Assembly (NCBI GenBank): GCA_020881915.1
Contig: JAJFPB010000003.1
Coordinates: 3,224,001 to 3,288,000 of the forward strand
Direction of reading: 5' to 3'
From: Paramyrothecium sp. XJ0827
Lineage: Eukaryota; Ascomycota; Sordariomycetes; Hypocreales; Stachybotryaceae
DNA: 64,000 nt
Shown here: positions 1 through 12,215 of the stretch, piece after piece
Position numbering within the stretch: the first letter of the stretch is position 1
Layout: every line of letters starts with the position of its first letter
Notes under the pieces: model-generated
What the model was told of the DNA's origin: nothing
The model's input: the letters and a program-made list of their open reading frames with translations, nothing else
Databases searched by the model: none
Program-made: the position numbers and the translations under genes

Positions 1-132
1 ACAGTCCCCGAACTTGCCGAGCTCACAAGCCAATTGCTGGGCAGCGAAGGCTGTGCCAGCTGTAGTACGAAGTATGGAGTGCCTTGGCTAGGTCTGGCGG
101 ACGCAGAGGTGCGAAAGGATTGGGAAGCTTAC

Positions 133-711
133 ATTGGCGAGCTGGGATATGATGTGCTCGGATTGATAATGGTCTTCGAAGCCGTGCCTGGCTCCCCATT
201 CTGGTATCTCTTCCTCAGATTGAGTCGCTTCCTCGAGCTGACGTGGTGCGTATTCGCTCTTGGAACGCTGCAATGCCGGCTTCACAGGACGCCTCGGTCT
301 GTCCGGATGCAGGTCGTCCTTGGTCTCTATGCCATTCCGCCGCGCGGAGAAGTGGCTCGGCCGCCTATCGCTGGTGGCATCGGAAGTGGTATCGGGATCG
401 GGGCTGGCATCTGCCGAGCTTCTTCTGAACCGCGACGTCTCGCCGTTGCTGGCTCTGGTGGCGGAAGCGAGGGCGGCGTTGGGGTCCGAATGCAGCGTCA
501 TTGCGCTGGGGTTTCCATGGGCCGCCACGGGGCGGTCATTGAGGAGGGCAGGATGCGACGGTGCAGGTTGCTGGAAGCGCAGCGTCGACTTGGGGGCGGA
601 TGCGGACGCGGACGCGGATGCAGATGCAGATGCGGACGTGGAGGAGCTCGCGGGCTGCCGAGCGTGGTGTCGTGGGGAGGGAGGTGTTTGTTGTGACGAC
701 ACGGCGGTCAT
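133..711 (-). CDS. kog1: Raptor/KOG1-like TORC1 scaffold subunit, 5' exon (partial)
   Basis: This is exon 1 of a gene that continues beyond the left edge. It starts at ATG 711 and encodes 193 residues before a GTAAGC donor at 132. The first ~150 residues are low-complexity (a Ser-Ala run near residues 24-39, then Ser/Pro/Arg-rich). The exon ends with RHGFEDHYQSEH and following residues (from ~175), which matches my memory of the segment just before the Raptor N-terminal conserved domain in fungal KOG1/Mip1 proteins. In that family Raptor scaffolds TOR kinase and recruits its substrates. The expected continuation (YMYFTDKR-type motif) is not in bases 1-132, so these look intronic. The assignment rests on one short motif; the rest of the protein is outside the window. 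Confidence 0.62.
598..642. repeat. GCGGAC/GCAGAT-type hexamer repeat inside the Raptor-like exon
   Basis: A short imperfect hexanucleotide tandem repeat. On the minus strand it encodes an alternating Ser-Ala run in the disordered N-terminus of the Raptor-like protein. The phase is preserved, so length changes would add or remove dipeptides without a frameshift. Confidence 0.7.
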
Positions 712-2274
712 GGTCTCGTGTACCAGCGCTACCTCTAGGTGATCATTCCCAGGAGCCCATGATTCGGAGACTCGACTGGGGAAGACCTGGGCGCTGCAAA
801 AGCAACAATCACGAACTGCACGGAGGTGGACGTGTCGCGAACAGTGAAAGGTTTAATAGTTCGGTTTGGGTTACGAGAAGGTTGAGCTGGCTACCTTACT
901 TTTACCTTACTTCACCTTACCAAGCTCAGGTACCTGAACTTTGCTGGAGTCGAGCAACGCCCGGCTGGAGAGGCTCGAGGACAAATTAGGAATTTAGGAC
1001 CTGCCTTGCCGGGACCTTACAGGTGCCGCGTGCGGTAACATTCATTCACAGTCTAACCATGGAATACCAGAGTGCAGCTGAACTCAGCCTGAACTAGCCA
1101 CATATTCTTTTTCCCCCTTTCTTTTTCCTTTCTTCTTATTTATTTTTAAAACCGAACCATGTTTGCCTTCGAAGCATTGGTCGTCATTTGCGGCCTTCCA
1201 TGGGCATGGACTCGTGCCCAAGTTGGCAGCTACTCGAGCTCCACGAGGTACTGGACTCGGTGAGTTCCCAACCTTGGAGGACAGACCCACTTTTGGTACA
1301 GGTCTTGAGCTAAGGTACCTCGGAGTGCCGCGTAACCGGAGAGCCGAGGAAGGTACCTGCTACCTTGCCTTTTGCCTTTCGCAAGGAAAAGTGCCGCAGA
1401 CTCTGGGCATGAAGTTTAAGGCACCTACCACGCCTACGAATTGGAGGTACCTTTAACCTGCCCTTCAGAGTTGCAACGTTAAAGTGCTGGCCATGAGGTA
1501 AGTTACTTGGTACCTAAGGTATACTATGATGTTCCTGGTAGGTTTCCGTCAACTACTTACTTACCCACCTACCTTACCTCGTGCAAAAATGAGAAGACAC
1601 ACGCTCGATATCGTAGAAGGTGGGCAACCCATTGCTCCAGCGGATTTTATGTATATGCACATATATCTCAAGACTCAGTCTACGCTGAGGGATGATGGTA
1701 CTCTTGGTGAGCAGATTCATCGCTTTTGAATTTCTCAAATCGAGACATTCGTCTTGACCTTCCACTCTTCAGGCCGATTCGAGGATGTTGAGATCAAGAA
1801 TGTTAGCCAATAGGTAGCAGACTGAGGGCAAAACCACCTAGCCAATTTGGACAAAGCTGCCGCCTTGCTTAGCCACTTGATACTCCAGGCCTGTGAATCA
1901 GATTTCTCTACTTTGAAATCGTATGCGTTACTGCAGACATGCTTGGGATCCACAGCAAGCCGCCCGCCACTGGGGAGTTCCTCTAGTCGGACCGAGGGAC
2001 GAGGAGTCGATGAAGGGAACTGATGCAGAATCAGACACCAAGTCTGACTGTGGCAATCCCTTATCTGATAGCGGAAGCCTGGCATGATTCCGACTCTCGA
2101 GATGAAGAGAAGGATTAACAGCTTGCGATGTAGAACGTGGCTATTGTGGACAATGTCCTTACCTTACAGGATCGCGGCCCCCATTAACTAATCATCTTTA
2201 GATCTCAATGTTGGAAGCTTTATTCCAGCAGATTGTGAAGATTCTTTGTAGTCAGGTTTGCAATGCTTTCATGT
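712..2274. other. Intergenic region with AGGTA/TACCT words
   Basis: No convincing gene is visible between the Raptor-like gene (start 711, -) and the DUF6594 gene (stop 2275, -). ORFs here are short and overlap on both strands. The stretch ~880-1580 holds many copies of TACCT, AGGTA and GGTACC, including repeated TTACCTTAC-like runs near 895-925 and 1555-1580. This word recurs in other intergenic parts of the window. The Raptor-like promoter must lie in the left part. Confidence 0.6.
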
Positions 2275-3646
2275 TCAATTTGCATCTTGACTCCCAGTAT
2301 TGAGCCCCACAAACACAACAAGTACAGCGGCGTATGCTGCAGTCCCCGACATAACCTCCTTTGGCTCCGGAAGGATAAATGACATTACTGCGCCAAAAAC
2401 AGCGACACATACAGTCGTCGCCACCAATCCAGTGTAGAGCGTGTTGTGTAGGACCATCAGCCACATTGGAGCAATCAGCAGGGTGCCACCTATGGCTGCC
2501 ATGACGAGCCGGTCTCTGAAGCCCATCATCCAAGACTTTGCCACATGCTCGTTCCGTGTACCGCCAATAGGCTCGTTATCGTCCTCCCAGGGACCTTCGA
2601 TGGGTACCTCAACTCCCAGATCACCGGTTTGCAAGCTGCCCAGTGCTTCGTGGATGACAAAGTCATCTACTTTTCTTTCTCCGGTGATGAGAAACGGATC
2701 GCGGAATGACTGGCTCCACTTGATCATGTACTCGTAGTCTTGAAGCCCTTTGACTATTTCGAGCGTCAGCCGTGTCATAGAGAAAGCCGGGAGGAGCTGA
2801 TACATACTATATGCCTGGAGGTCTTCCTCCCATCCATCAGACTCTTTATTTCGGAAGCGCATGTCGACAACATGACCCGCAAGCCTACATTGGACTTTGC
2901 GCAAATATAATCTTTGGAGCTCTGCCAAATTGATCCGGAAGCTCTTGTCCTCATCCTTCCTGGGCGAACCGTCCTCTTGTTGGGGCTTCTGTTTGCTTCC
3001 CGAAACACGCATCAGCTTTCTTAATCCTCGCGATCCGGCCCAGCTCTTCGCCTTCTTCCTCGTTATAGCTACGAACAGGCCCTCCCTGTGATGGTCAACC
3101 ACCCACCGGCCATTCCTGGCTGGCAAATCTCCCCTTCCTCTCGCGCCAAAGTCTGTAACTGAAGGTTTCCCGCCTAGACTCCTCGCAGGTTGCAGCACAG
3201 CACTGTTCCATGATGCTGTTTCACCACCATCCGAACTTCGCCTGCTGTTACTGAACTTGATCGATGCAGCCGGTTCGGCTTTCGTGCCTACGACTGATGT
3301 CGCGTCGGCCCCAATGCTACTCTTCTGGCTGCTTTCATAACGACTGGCTGGGGTCGCGCCGTCGACCTCATGCATAGAAGAAGAGGCTTTAACCTCGTCA
3401 CCAATTGAAGGACGAAGAGAGGCTAAAGATGATCTTCCCCCTAGAGGCAAATATGGCCTAGGGGTTTCATTCGATATTCTGAATCTTTCTTGAATCACGG
3501 AATTAGCTGTGTTGTCCCGTTCACGCACGCTGCTCGGTCTTACGGTCGCCACTGTGGTTTCCAAAACTCCCGTTGGCGTCTGACTGTTTCGTCTCCTCCT
3601 TTGCCGATCCGCCGTTCTCTAGATCGATTTCTATGCTGCTCCTCAT
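2275..3646 (-). CDS. DUF6594-type fungal membrane protein
   Basis: Proposed model: exon 1 3646-3544 (ATG at 3646), a 55-nt intron 3543-3489 (GTAAGA donor, GCTAATT branch, CAAG acceptor), exon 2 3488-2275, giving 438 residues. Without the intron the main reading frame opens only at a TTG, which is why the small first exon is preferred. The N-terminal ~130 residues are Ser-rich and probably disordered. A conserved helical region follows (QRLYLRKVQ, KGLQDYEYM, RDPFLITGE motifs). The C-terminal ~90 residues hold three hydrophobic segments (around LVMAAIGGTLLIAP, LVATTVCVAVFGAV and YAAVLVVFVGL). This arrangement is characteristic of the fungal DUF6594 family as I know it. Function is unknown; a membrane location is inferred from the hydrophobic segments. 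An alternative start is an internal ATG (SSSMHEV). Confidence 0.8.
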
Positions 3647-4640
3647 ATCATAGATATGGAAATATTGACTTCCACCTTATTCGTCGTATCAGCTTGGTTG
3701 TCTGCACCTGTCTGTTCATGCTGACCATCTACTTAGGCGAGCAGGGCTGCACTTTTAATGCGTGGTTCAGCTGAGAGGCCCTTGCAGGGATCTGGGGGTA
3801 GATTGTTTTCCCTTCCTTCATTGCGCAAATTGTCTTGCAGATGACTATGGCAGCTTTCTGTGAAAACTCCGAAAATGGTAATTGTTGCGCCTAGAGGAAA
3901 ATCATAGGTTGGAGGGAATAGGAGAATACGGTTAAATTACCCACCTACTTCACAGAATTCCCACAACAGTGGTTCTGTCACGTATAAATGGCAAAGGTCA
4001 GAGGATGTGCATCTCTCCAAATACTTACTACTAAATTGCCACATTTTAGCCAAGCCTTCTCGTCTTCTTTACACAGAAGATATAGTGCTGAATGAATTCA
4101 AGGGATTTCCCCTATGTATCCCCTATACATAGCCACATCGCATTATTGGAGGACTGTGTGCAACTGGATTAATCGATCCAGATTCTTTTTTGTTTGCAAC
4201 TATTCCAGACATCTATACTGATTGGCATAAGTGTTGAAGCATCGCTGGGATCATTAACTATGAGAGACAGGATTTTGCGACGCAGGCCGAAATTTAGGCC
4301 CATGTGGAAAGCATCATTGCTAGCTTCGACTATGTTTGCAGGCGATGGCAAAATGTAGTCTCCATTTATCCCATATTACTCAGAGGCGTTGTCAGCTCTG
4401 TTGTTTCTTTTCTCTTCCTGTGAGGAAGATGCACACGTGACAGTGGCTTCTATTTCGGGATGAGGTGTAGCTCCATCTGCAGAAAGCTGGAGCCTGATAA
4501 TGTGCCGGTCTGCCTCACGTCGCCCAAGTCGCTCTGTTTGGAGCACAAGCTCAGAGGTCGTGACTAACCAGAGAGCGGCTTTTGATTCCACCACATGAAA
4601 TAGCGCCTACAAAGTGTTTCACAACCCAGTCTCATCAGCC
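3647..4640. other. Intergenic region between divergent genes
   Basis: About 1 kb separates the DUF6594 gene (-) from the small ORF starting at 4641 (+). A 72-codon minus-strand ORF (4376-4594) is present, but I could not recognise it and it has no visible family features. Promoter elements for both flanking genes are expected here. I see no RNA gene. Confidence 0.5.
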
Positions 4641-5117
4641 ATGAACTCAGGGCTGATTCGGTATCTCGATGTCCAAATCGAGTTTGAGCCTCGCCGCGTC
4701 TCCATCGGATTCGAACTACAGGAACAAGCGGCCGCCTACTACGGGCTCATCGCAAAGTCACGCTTTGTCGAGGACATGAGCCTGGACGTGAAGCAGCGTG
4801 GACACTCGATATCGTATCGGCTTCCGTCCAGGGTGACAGAGATCGTTGCGAGCACCAGCGCACTTGGCTTCTACATTGTCTTCAACGATGAGGAACTGGC
4901 GCGGGAATGGTGCCGCAGCCTTCTCTTGTGGAAGCTGTTAACGAATAGCAGGAGAAAGACGTACGTTCAGCGAGACCTGAGCAAGCAGTCGTTGAATGCC
5001 ATTCTGGGGTTACGTGAGCCGGAAGCAGAGGCTGTAGGTCCAGGAAAAGCCAAGGGCAGTGCAGTGGCCTACGCATGGGCGGAGCGGAAAGGGCCTTCTC
5101 CAGGATTGATTCGATGA
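4641..5117 (+). CDS. Hypothetical protein, 158 aa
   Basis: Single-exon ORF from ATG 4641 to a TGA at 5115-5117. The frame is open a little further upstream, but only from a GTG. Composition looks protein-like rather than random: a mixed alpha/beta pattern with segments such as YLDVQIEFEP, SIGFELQEQA and FYIVFNDEELA, then a basic stretch (NSRRKT) and a more disordered tail. I do not recognise a family and see no signal peptide or membrane helix. It is flanked by gene-poor DNA on both sides. It could be a lineage-specific gene or a chance ORF; transcript evidence would decide. Confidence 0.4.
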   Translation: MNSGLIRYLDVQIEFEPRRVSIGFELQEQAAAYYGLIAKSRFVEDMSLDVKQRGHSISYRLPSRVTEIVASTSALGFYIVFNDEELAREWCRSLLLWKLLTNSRRKTYVQRDLSKQSLNAILGLREPEAEAVGPGKAKGSAVAYAWAERKGPSPGLIR

Positions 5118-6990
5118 ACTAAGAAGGGGAGCCCCTTGCCTTGAAGCTTAAAGATGTACCAGATTCATGAGGTGTTGGAAAGCCACTAGCAATAAGAATA
5201 TACCGGCTACTAACAGCACTTGCACCCTTCAATGTCTCAACCATATGATCGCGTTGCCCTCCTGTGGTTTCCGTCATCTTGTCATCCTGCCCTCACCTGG
5301 CGGCATCGTAAATAAATTGCGGGATGTTATTTTTACCTCGCTCGAGCTTGAGAGTGAGGTCTTCACGGCACTTCCTGTCACGACTTAGGTACTGCCGATA
5401 TATTACGGTAGGCAATGTGTCCCGTCTACTAGGTAACCTCTCTGACCTACCATGAACCCCAAGTAAAGTGATTGTATATAACCTGGTAGCTTTGGCGTTC
5501 TGAGTGTGCCTTGCTCTGTAAATTGAGAGGGTCTTATCGATACGGTATGAGTGGGTGCACCACGTTGTCCGTGATTGAACTGGGTGTCCACTCAAGTGCT
5601 TGGAGAGGCAACAACATCTGAAACGTGCCGATCCGGTTCCTGGTCCCATCATCTCACATCGCCCAATGTCCAATAACACTAACAATACCTTGTATGAAGA
5701 TTTACGCTTCCTTGACCTTCTGCAACGTGGGTAAACATGCTGCTGAGCATGTCGTTGAGGGAGTGAAAAGCCACCAGGCCCCATCTGAAAGTAATCAAAT
5801 GGCCATTGCCGATCCAATTTCAATGCCCCAACCCTCGACGGTGTCGAGCATTGACCGTCGCGGCTCAGAAATCTGCACGGATCCACCTTTCCGTGCTTGA
5901 CCGGTAGCGAGCTTACCGAGGTGTGTCCCAAGTGCCTGTTCGTCTCTCTCCATGACCCCTAGAAGCATATCAATGCTATCACCCAGGTTTGCGACTCCAC
6001 GTCATACTCATAGCTGTGACGTTGTGACACGAAAAAAGGTCGAGTTCGTATCATGGCCCATGTTCGACAGACTGCATTCAAGGGTACTTACTTGCGCAGC
6101 TGTTGTAAGCGCAGAACAACTGTATATCTGAGCAACGGAAGTGATTTAGCAAGGTCGTCCTCGGTAGGAGGGAGACGGATTGTTGCAGCATGCTGCATAC
6201 GACCTTGATTATAGGATTTATTTTCGGCGATATCCCCTTTCCCCTTCGAGGCAACGATAGCTACTTCGTGTACCGAAGGTACTTGACCTTACCTGCTCAA
6301 GCCGTTCCTTGTTCCCGCAGATTCCGACATCACTTCTGGGATTTTTGTAAACGGCGCACTGTCTTCAATTGCCGAGGACCCAACTTGGCAGCTCGTGCCC
6401 TTCGACAATGTTGAGATGAAGCGTGCACCAGCCTCTTCAATTCTTTGGCTACAATCCGGTGCCTTCAGGTAGTACCTCAAGAGCCTAGGACTTGAGAGGT
6501 AAAGCAGTCTGGTACAGCATCACTTTCTGCTTGAAAAGTCGGGGAATCCTTTTTCGTGAATGGCTGGTGCAGACCCTCCCCCTTGCAGGACCACGGTCCC
6601 CTTTTTTTCTGCACCGTACCCGTACCGCACGCGCACCGCACCGCCGCACACGGATCAGACATTTCAACGACATGCCAGAGCTTGGGCAGAGTGCTCTGCA
6701 GCCCCATTAGTGCTACCAAGCGTACCAAAGGCCCCTTTTGGGCCCCCTTTTAGGACGCCTTTTCTAAACTAAGTGCTATAAGGCGCCCCCACCGGGGTAG
6801 AGTGACCTCAAATCCCACCGGTGCCAGTGTCCTTTGGGCCCCTTGGCCCCCATTGATATTATTACAGGCTGCTGAAACAGCTTCTGCTATTGGCTCACCT
6901 GTCTAAGCCCCTGACCCATTAACAGCACGTACCAACACCAGACTTTCGTCAGGAACAGGAGCCCGGACGGGGGCTCCCGGCCAGCAGGTA
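5118..6990. other. Intergenic region, no gene recognised
   Basis: Only short or mutually overlapping ORFs occur here. The longest (minus strand 5293-5931) has basic, Cys/Arg-rich, family-free composition and I judge it spurious. The segment 6590-6860 is C-rich with long mononucleotide runs, and AGGTAGTACCT appears near 6470. No tRNA or rRNA was recognised. Confidence 0.55.
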
Positions 6991-7637
6991 GCTGCGTTAG
7001 TGCGCCAGGTCTCTTCGTCTTCCCCTGTTATCGCCAAGTCTACCCTGCCCCTTGCTACTGCTTGCCGCAGCAGCTTCTTTTTTTCCCCTTCTCCTCTTTT
7101 CCTCACCAACGCCTACGTCTCTCTGCCAGCGCATGCGCTTTGGGGCATTGTGCGCCAGCTGCACAGAGAGCCGTTTCTTCAACATTGTCTTCTGATCCTC
7201 ATCTTTCCGGTGGCGCGACCGTCCTGTGCGACAGATATACGTCTCCTCACGTACCAACCACCCACCCCCCTCCGGCCGTCCTCCACTCACACGGACGCCC
7301 AACCTCATCAACGACAAGGGCTAAAAAAAAAAGAGCGAGGTTGAACTTGACCCTCAACGACAAATTCCATCGAGCTTCGCCCTTCCCCGGTCTCTCCACC
7401 AATGCTTGCCCAGCCTTCGTTAAACGCGAACGCCGACTTACCCTCCTTGTACCTTGTCGCGGGCTTGTACTGCCAAATCGCATACCTGCAGGACCCCCAG
7501 CTCTCCTCCCGCTCCAACACCATCGTGTAACGATCCCGCGTCCTCTTCCGTCATCGCAATCGCCGAACCGCCGTCGCTTCCATCTACTGATCGTGTCGCC
7601 GCTGACTTCCCGCCCACGGCGCGGGCTTTAATCGACC
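6991..7637 (+). promoter_or_regulatory. Pyrimidine-rich promoter/leader of the Tea1-like gene
   Basis: About 650 bases upstream of the Tea1-like ATG are strongly C/T-rich on the plus strand (for example 7070-7100 and 7490-7560). This composition is typical of core promoters and 5' leaders of well-expressed filamentous-fungal genes. It contains overlapping short ORFs with several upstream ATGs, so translation control by upstream reading frames is possible. The transcription start is not determined. Confidence 0.45.
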
Positions 7638-10600
7638 ATGTCGTTCCTTTTCAAGTCCAAAAAGGGCCAGGACCGACAATTAGCTAGCCGTGATGGCAAC
7701 TCCGGCTCACAAGGCTCTATCCAGAGCGCCTCGTCTCGCGTCGCAAAGGACGAAAAATCCCAACTACAACACCGCGCTACGCCGACTGGCAGCATGCACT
7801 CCGTAGACAATGAAGGCAGTATGGGTAGTCCTGACCATGGGCCGGGCCCAACTATTGGCCATGGGCGCCGGGGAGGTAGTCTGGACCAGACCACCCAGCC
7901 CAGTAGCGACTTGCCGGTAAGTGGACCAACTGAGGCTTCGTCTCGCAATATTGGCCCTGCAACGGTCGGGTTGACTAATTGCTGATGATTTAGTTGCGCA
8001 ATGGCCCGCCTGTATCGGGTCCGAATGCATCCCTATTTCCTTGGTCCCAACGACGACTGACTTACACCTCCTCCCACCCGAGTCCCTTTCCGAGATACGG
8101 GGCCGCTGTCAATTCTGTGTCTTCGAAAGAAGGAGACATCTATATGATGGGCGGTCTCATCAATAGTTCGACGGTTAAAGGCGATCTCTGGATGATCGAA
8201 GCTGGTGGAAATATGGCCTGCTATCCACTTGCGACTACGGCCGAGGGCCCAGGTCCCAGAGTCGGCCATTCGAGTTTATTGGTGGGAAATGCCTTCATTG
8301 TCTATGGCGGTGATACCAAGATTGATGAGAATGATGTCTTGGATGAGACGCTGTACCTGCTGAATACTTGTGAGTTGAATGAACCCTACACATGGCGCGC
8401 GTCTTCTTTCTGACATTGTATCAGCTACACGACAGTGGTCTCGCGCACTTCCCGCGGGTCCTCGACCTTCAGGCCGATATGGACATTCCTTGAACATACT
8501 TGGTTCCAAGATCTTCATCTTTGGTGGTCAAGTCGAAGGCTACTTCATGAATGATCTCTCAGCTTTTGACCTCAACCAGCTACAGATGCCCAATAATCGT
8601 TGGGAGATCCTCCTCCATGGCGACACATCACCCAAAATCCCGGCTGCTCGTACCAACCATTCTATGATCACCTACGACGATAGGATGTATTTGTAAGCCT
8701 CCCCCCTTCGTTGCTTCGCGCTCTTGCTCCTTCCTTACTAATTTGGCTCTAGGTTTGGTGGTACAAACGGCTTCCAATGGTTCAACGATGTTTGGTGTTA
8801 TGAGGCTGCCGTCAATAAGTGGTCACAATTGGACTGCAGAGGTTACATCCCATGCCCGCGTGAAGGCCATGCGTCCGCATTGGTCGGCGATGTCATGTAT
8901 GTTTTCGGTGGTCGAACTGAGGAGGGCTCGGATCTTGGGGACCTAGCAGCTTTCAAGATCTCGACTCGCAGATGGTATACTTTCCAGAATATGGGTCCAT
9001 CACCCTCGCCTCGCTCCGGACACAGCATGACGACGGTTGGCAAGTCCATTGTCGTACTTGGCGGAGAGCCTAGTTCCGCTGCCACGGCAATCAACGATCT
9101 GGGAATTCTGTATGTGCTAGACACAACCAAGATACAGTATCCCGCTGAGGGCCCCCCTCAGCAGCAGCAACCCTCACCACCAAATGGCACCCGAGGTGCA
9201 GTCCGCCGCCCTAGCACAGCCGAGCCGCCTAGCGTGGGCCGCAATCTGTCGTCCCGTGATGGCTCGACCGGACCCCCTGAGGCGAGGAGGTTAGCAGGCA
9301 CGCCAACAAATATGAATAGTTCCCCGAACGGCCATAAATCACCCACCTCGAGTGGCACAGAGAGCCCTGCGCCTGCTAACGGTCCTGCTGGCGTTCTTGC
9401 TGCTGGCAAAGCTCCAAAGCCCGGCATAACTTCAACGCCTCCTCTCGGTTCGGCCGGCTCGCCACCCCATGATCCGGTTTCAGCAAAACCCCAGATTGAA
9501 GCCGCTGCTGTATCGCGGGTTCGAGGTGCATCTGCTGATCGAGCAGGCAGGTCCGCATCCCCTATGATCAGCACCGCGCAGCTACCAGCTACCCGAGAAG
9601 TCATTGATGAAACAGAGAGCCCGATCATCAATGGGAGGCGCACCCCCACGCAGACAGCTTCTAGGACTGGTTCGAGACAAGAGCCAGTTACTCCCGAAGC
9701 ACTAAGAAGCAAAGCAGTACGACCACCACGAGCGGAAGCCCCCGTCGAGCAGCCAACTGAACCTGCTTCCAAAGCTGCAGCTAACCGGCCAGTATCCCCA
9801 CCGCCACCGAAACAAGCAACCAATCCTCTTGCTAGACGGTCCTCCGGACGGAACTCACAGACCGTTGCTCTCCTCAAGGAGCTTGATTCCTCTCGAAACA
9901 GGAATGCTTGGTATGCATCAGAGCTGGAATTGGCGCGAAAAGCTGGCTATGTCCCAAATGCTACCCTGAGCCCCGCTCTGGACGCGAAAGCTGCCGAAAC
10001 CTTCGACGATGAAGACCGCCCGCTCATCGAAGCTCTTCTTGCCATGCGTACAGAATTGGCGAACGTTCAGAGTGCCGTGGATAAACAAGCAGTGGTCGCG
10101 GCAAGGCAAGTGGCGGAGGCAGAAAAACAACGGGATGCGGCTATTCAAGAAGCTGTTTATGCCAAAGCGAAACTGGCGGCGCAGTTAGGCGGCACCTCTC
10201 AGCTCGATGCCACCCCTGACCATCCTGGTAGATCGGATGAGATTAGCAAGAAGCTAGCCTCGGCCCTGCATCTACAGAAGGAGCTCAATTCACAACTTGA
10301 CTCTGCTAAGACAGAGCTTGAAGCCGAGCGTAAGGCAAGACAGCTAGCTGACGACACGACCAGCGCGGCGCAAAAACGTATGGCTGAGCTCGAAAACTAT
10401 AAACAAAATACATCCACCGAAGTGGAGCGCCTCAAAGCTGAGTTGCACTATGTCCAGCGCGAAGCCCGGGAGCACTCCATCACCTCATCAGAGGCTGTGG
10501 CTGCCATGGAACTACTGAGGGTAGAGAAGGAGGAGATTGCGTCAAGATTGGAAGAGGCTCTCACCTCATCAAAGGACCATGGAGAGACGTTTACCTCGTT

Positions 10601-12215
10601 GAGGGGCGCTATGTTGGCTTCAGATGAAGCCAAGGCGCATCTAGAGACTAGGCTCGAAAACGAACGTACCGAAAGGGAAAAGTTGGAGACCAAGTTTAAC
10701 ATGCTCAAGGCGGAACACGAAGCACGCACAGCGGAACTCGTTGCAGTCACGCAAAGGCTACGAGATGCCGAAGAAATCGCCGAGAAACATGCTAATGAAG
10801 CTCGAACCCATCGCCAAGCCGTCCTTTCCGGCCTCGACAAGCTTTCAGCCAGAGACGTCCCGAATTTGGGCAAGGCCGACTCTGAGCGGATAACCGTTTT
10901 GCAAAACCAAGTGGCTAGCGCCAACGCATTGGTCAAGAAGTATCAGCAAGAGGCCGACAGCACCGCTGAGAAGCTTAGGAGTGCTGAGGAGCGCATTGCT
11001 GGCTTGGAGCAGTACCAGGAGCAGTCGAGCCGTGAGGGCGTCACTATCAGAAGGCAGCTTCAGTCGGCCCTTCGAGAAACTCAAGGCTTACAAGCTGCCA
11101 ACACGGATCTCAAGAACCAATTGGCTGCGCAACAGCTGGAAACCAATGCCATGACAGTGCAGCACACCGCACTCAAGGGTATTCTGAGTGAGCGTGGCAT
11201 CAGCCCGACAGGCCCCAGCAGATCGAGAGGTCTCGCATCACCGGAACAGAGCCGTCTCAAAGAGCTTGAGGCGCAGCTCTCAAGCGCCAATGCGGCACAC
11301 GAAGAGACTAAGCAAGCATTTGCTCATCAAGCACAGGAGTCCGAGGCAGCCTACCGTGAGAAGCTCTCGCAACTGGAGAGCGACTATCAGTCTGCCGTTC
11401 ACTACGTCAAGGGAACAGAAAAGATGCTGAAGCAACTCAAGGATCAACTATCTCGCTACAAGACTGACAATGGAAGGCTGAAGGCGGAGATTGAGCAACT
11501 TGAGGATCAACTCAGGACGAATCAGGAAAGTTCTGCGGCCACAGCCGACTGGGAGAAGGAGCGTGACAGCCTGCACGCCAAGGTCGAGGCTTTAGAGACA
11601 GAACTCCGGGATTCTAGCGTCAAGCTGGAGCAAAGCCTGGAGACCTTACGGGCTGATCTTGCCGAGAGTACACGGGCGCGGGATGAGGCAGTAAGCAGTG
11701 GTGAAGAAGCTGCGAAAAAGCTTGCGTCTTCACGCAAGGAGCTCGAAGAGCTGCAGTCAGAGAACGCACTGCTTGAGCAACGTGCCAACGACGCTGAACA
11801 GAAGGTTTCTCTTCTCCTTGACCAAGTTGAACACTCGGTCGACAACTACCGCCGTCGTAGCAGACAAGTATCGGAGGCTGGTGTTGGCACCAACGGTAAC
11901 ACCATCAGCCACACCAGAAACGAGAGCTCTGACGCCGAAAGTGCTTATGGAGCGAACAGCATGGATGCTAGGAACAGTGCCGCGCTCGACAATCTCGCCA
12001 GCGAACTCGAGACACTTCGAAGCCATTGGGAAGCTACAAATAAGAACTACCGACTGAGTACGAACTTCGATTTCGAGTCTACCGGCACTGTCAAGAAGGA
12101 CGAGGATGACAGCCCTGCCGGCCTGGGGCTGAGCGAAAGCTTAGCTGACTGGAGGAAGAGACTCGACGCCGAAGAATCGCAACATAGTGACGTGGAAAAG
12201 CACAAGCAAGGCTAG
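7638..12215 (+). CDS. tea1: Tea1/KelA-like kelch-repeat, coiled-coil cell-polarity protein
   Basis: Model: exons 7638-7916, 7994-8369, 8425-8692 and 8753-12215, all joined in phase, for 1461 residues. After a ~95-residue basic/Ser-rich leader the protein has a kelch propeller at roughly residues 100-430. Successive blades show IYMMGG, FIVYGG, IFIFGG, MYLFGG, MYVFGG and IVVLGG. A Pro/Ser-rich linker follows, then a long heptad-rich coiled coil from ~650 nearly to the C-terminus. N-terminal kelch plus C-terminal coiled coil is the Tea1/TeaA/KelA architecture. In that family the protein rides microtubule plus ends to the cell tip and marks growth sites through formins and Tea4/Mod5-type anchors. 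Length agrees with filamentous-fungal orthologues. The gene converges on SMC5 with ~1.06 kb between stop codons. Confidence 0.9.

Noticed and set aside
1735..2085. 116-codon minus-strand ORF
   Set aside because: Starts in repeat-word-rich intergenic DNA, no recognisable motif, and no neighbouring exon that would extend it.
5293..5931. 212-codon minus-strand ORF
   Set aside because: Arg/Cys-rich, no family features, no splice or promoter support, and overlapping ORFs on the other strand; looks like chance.
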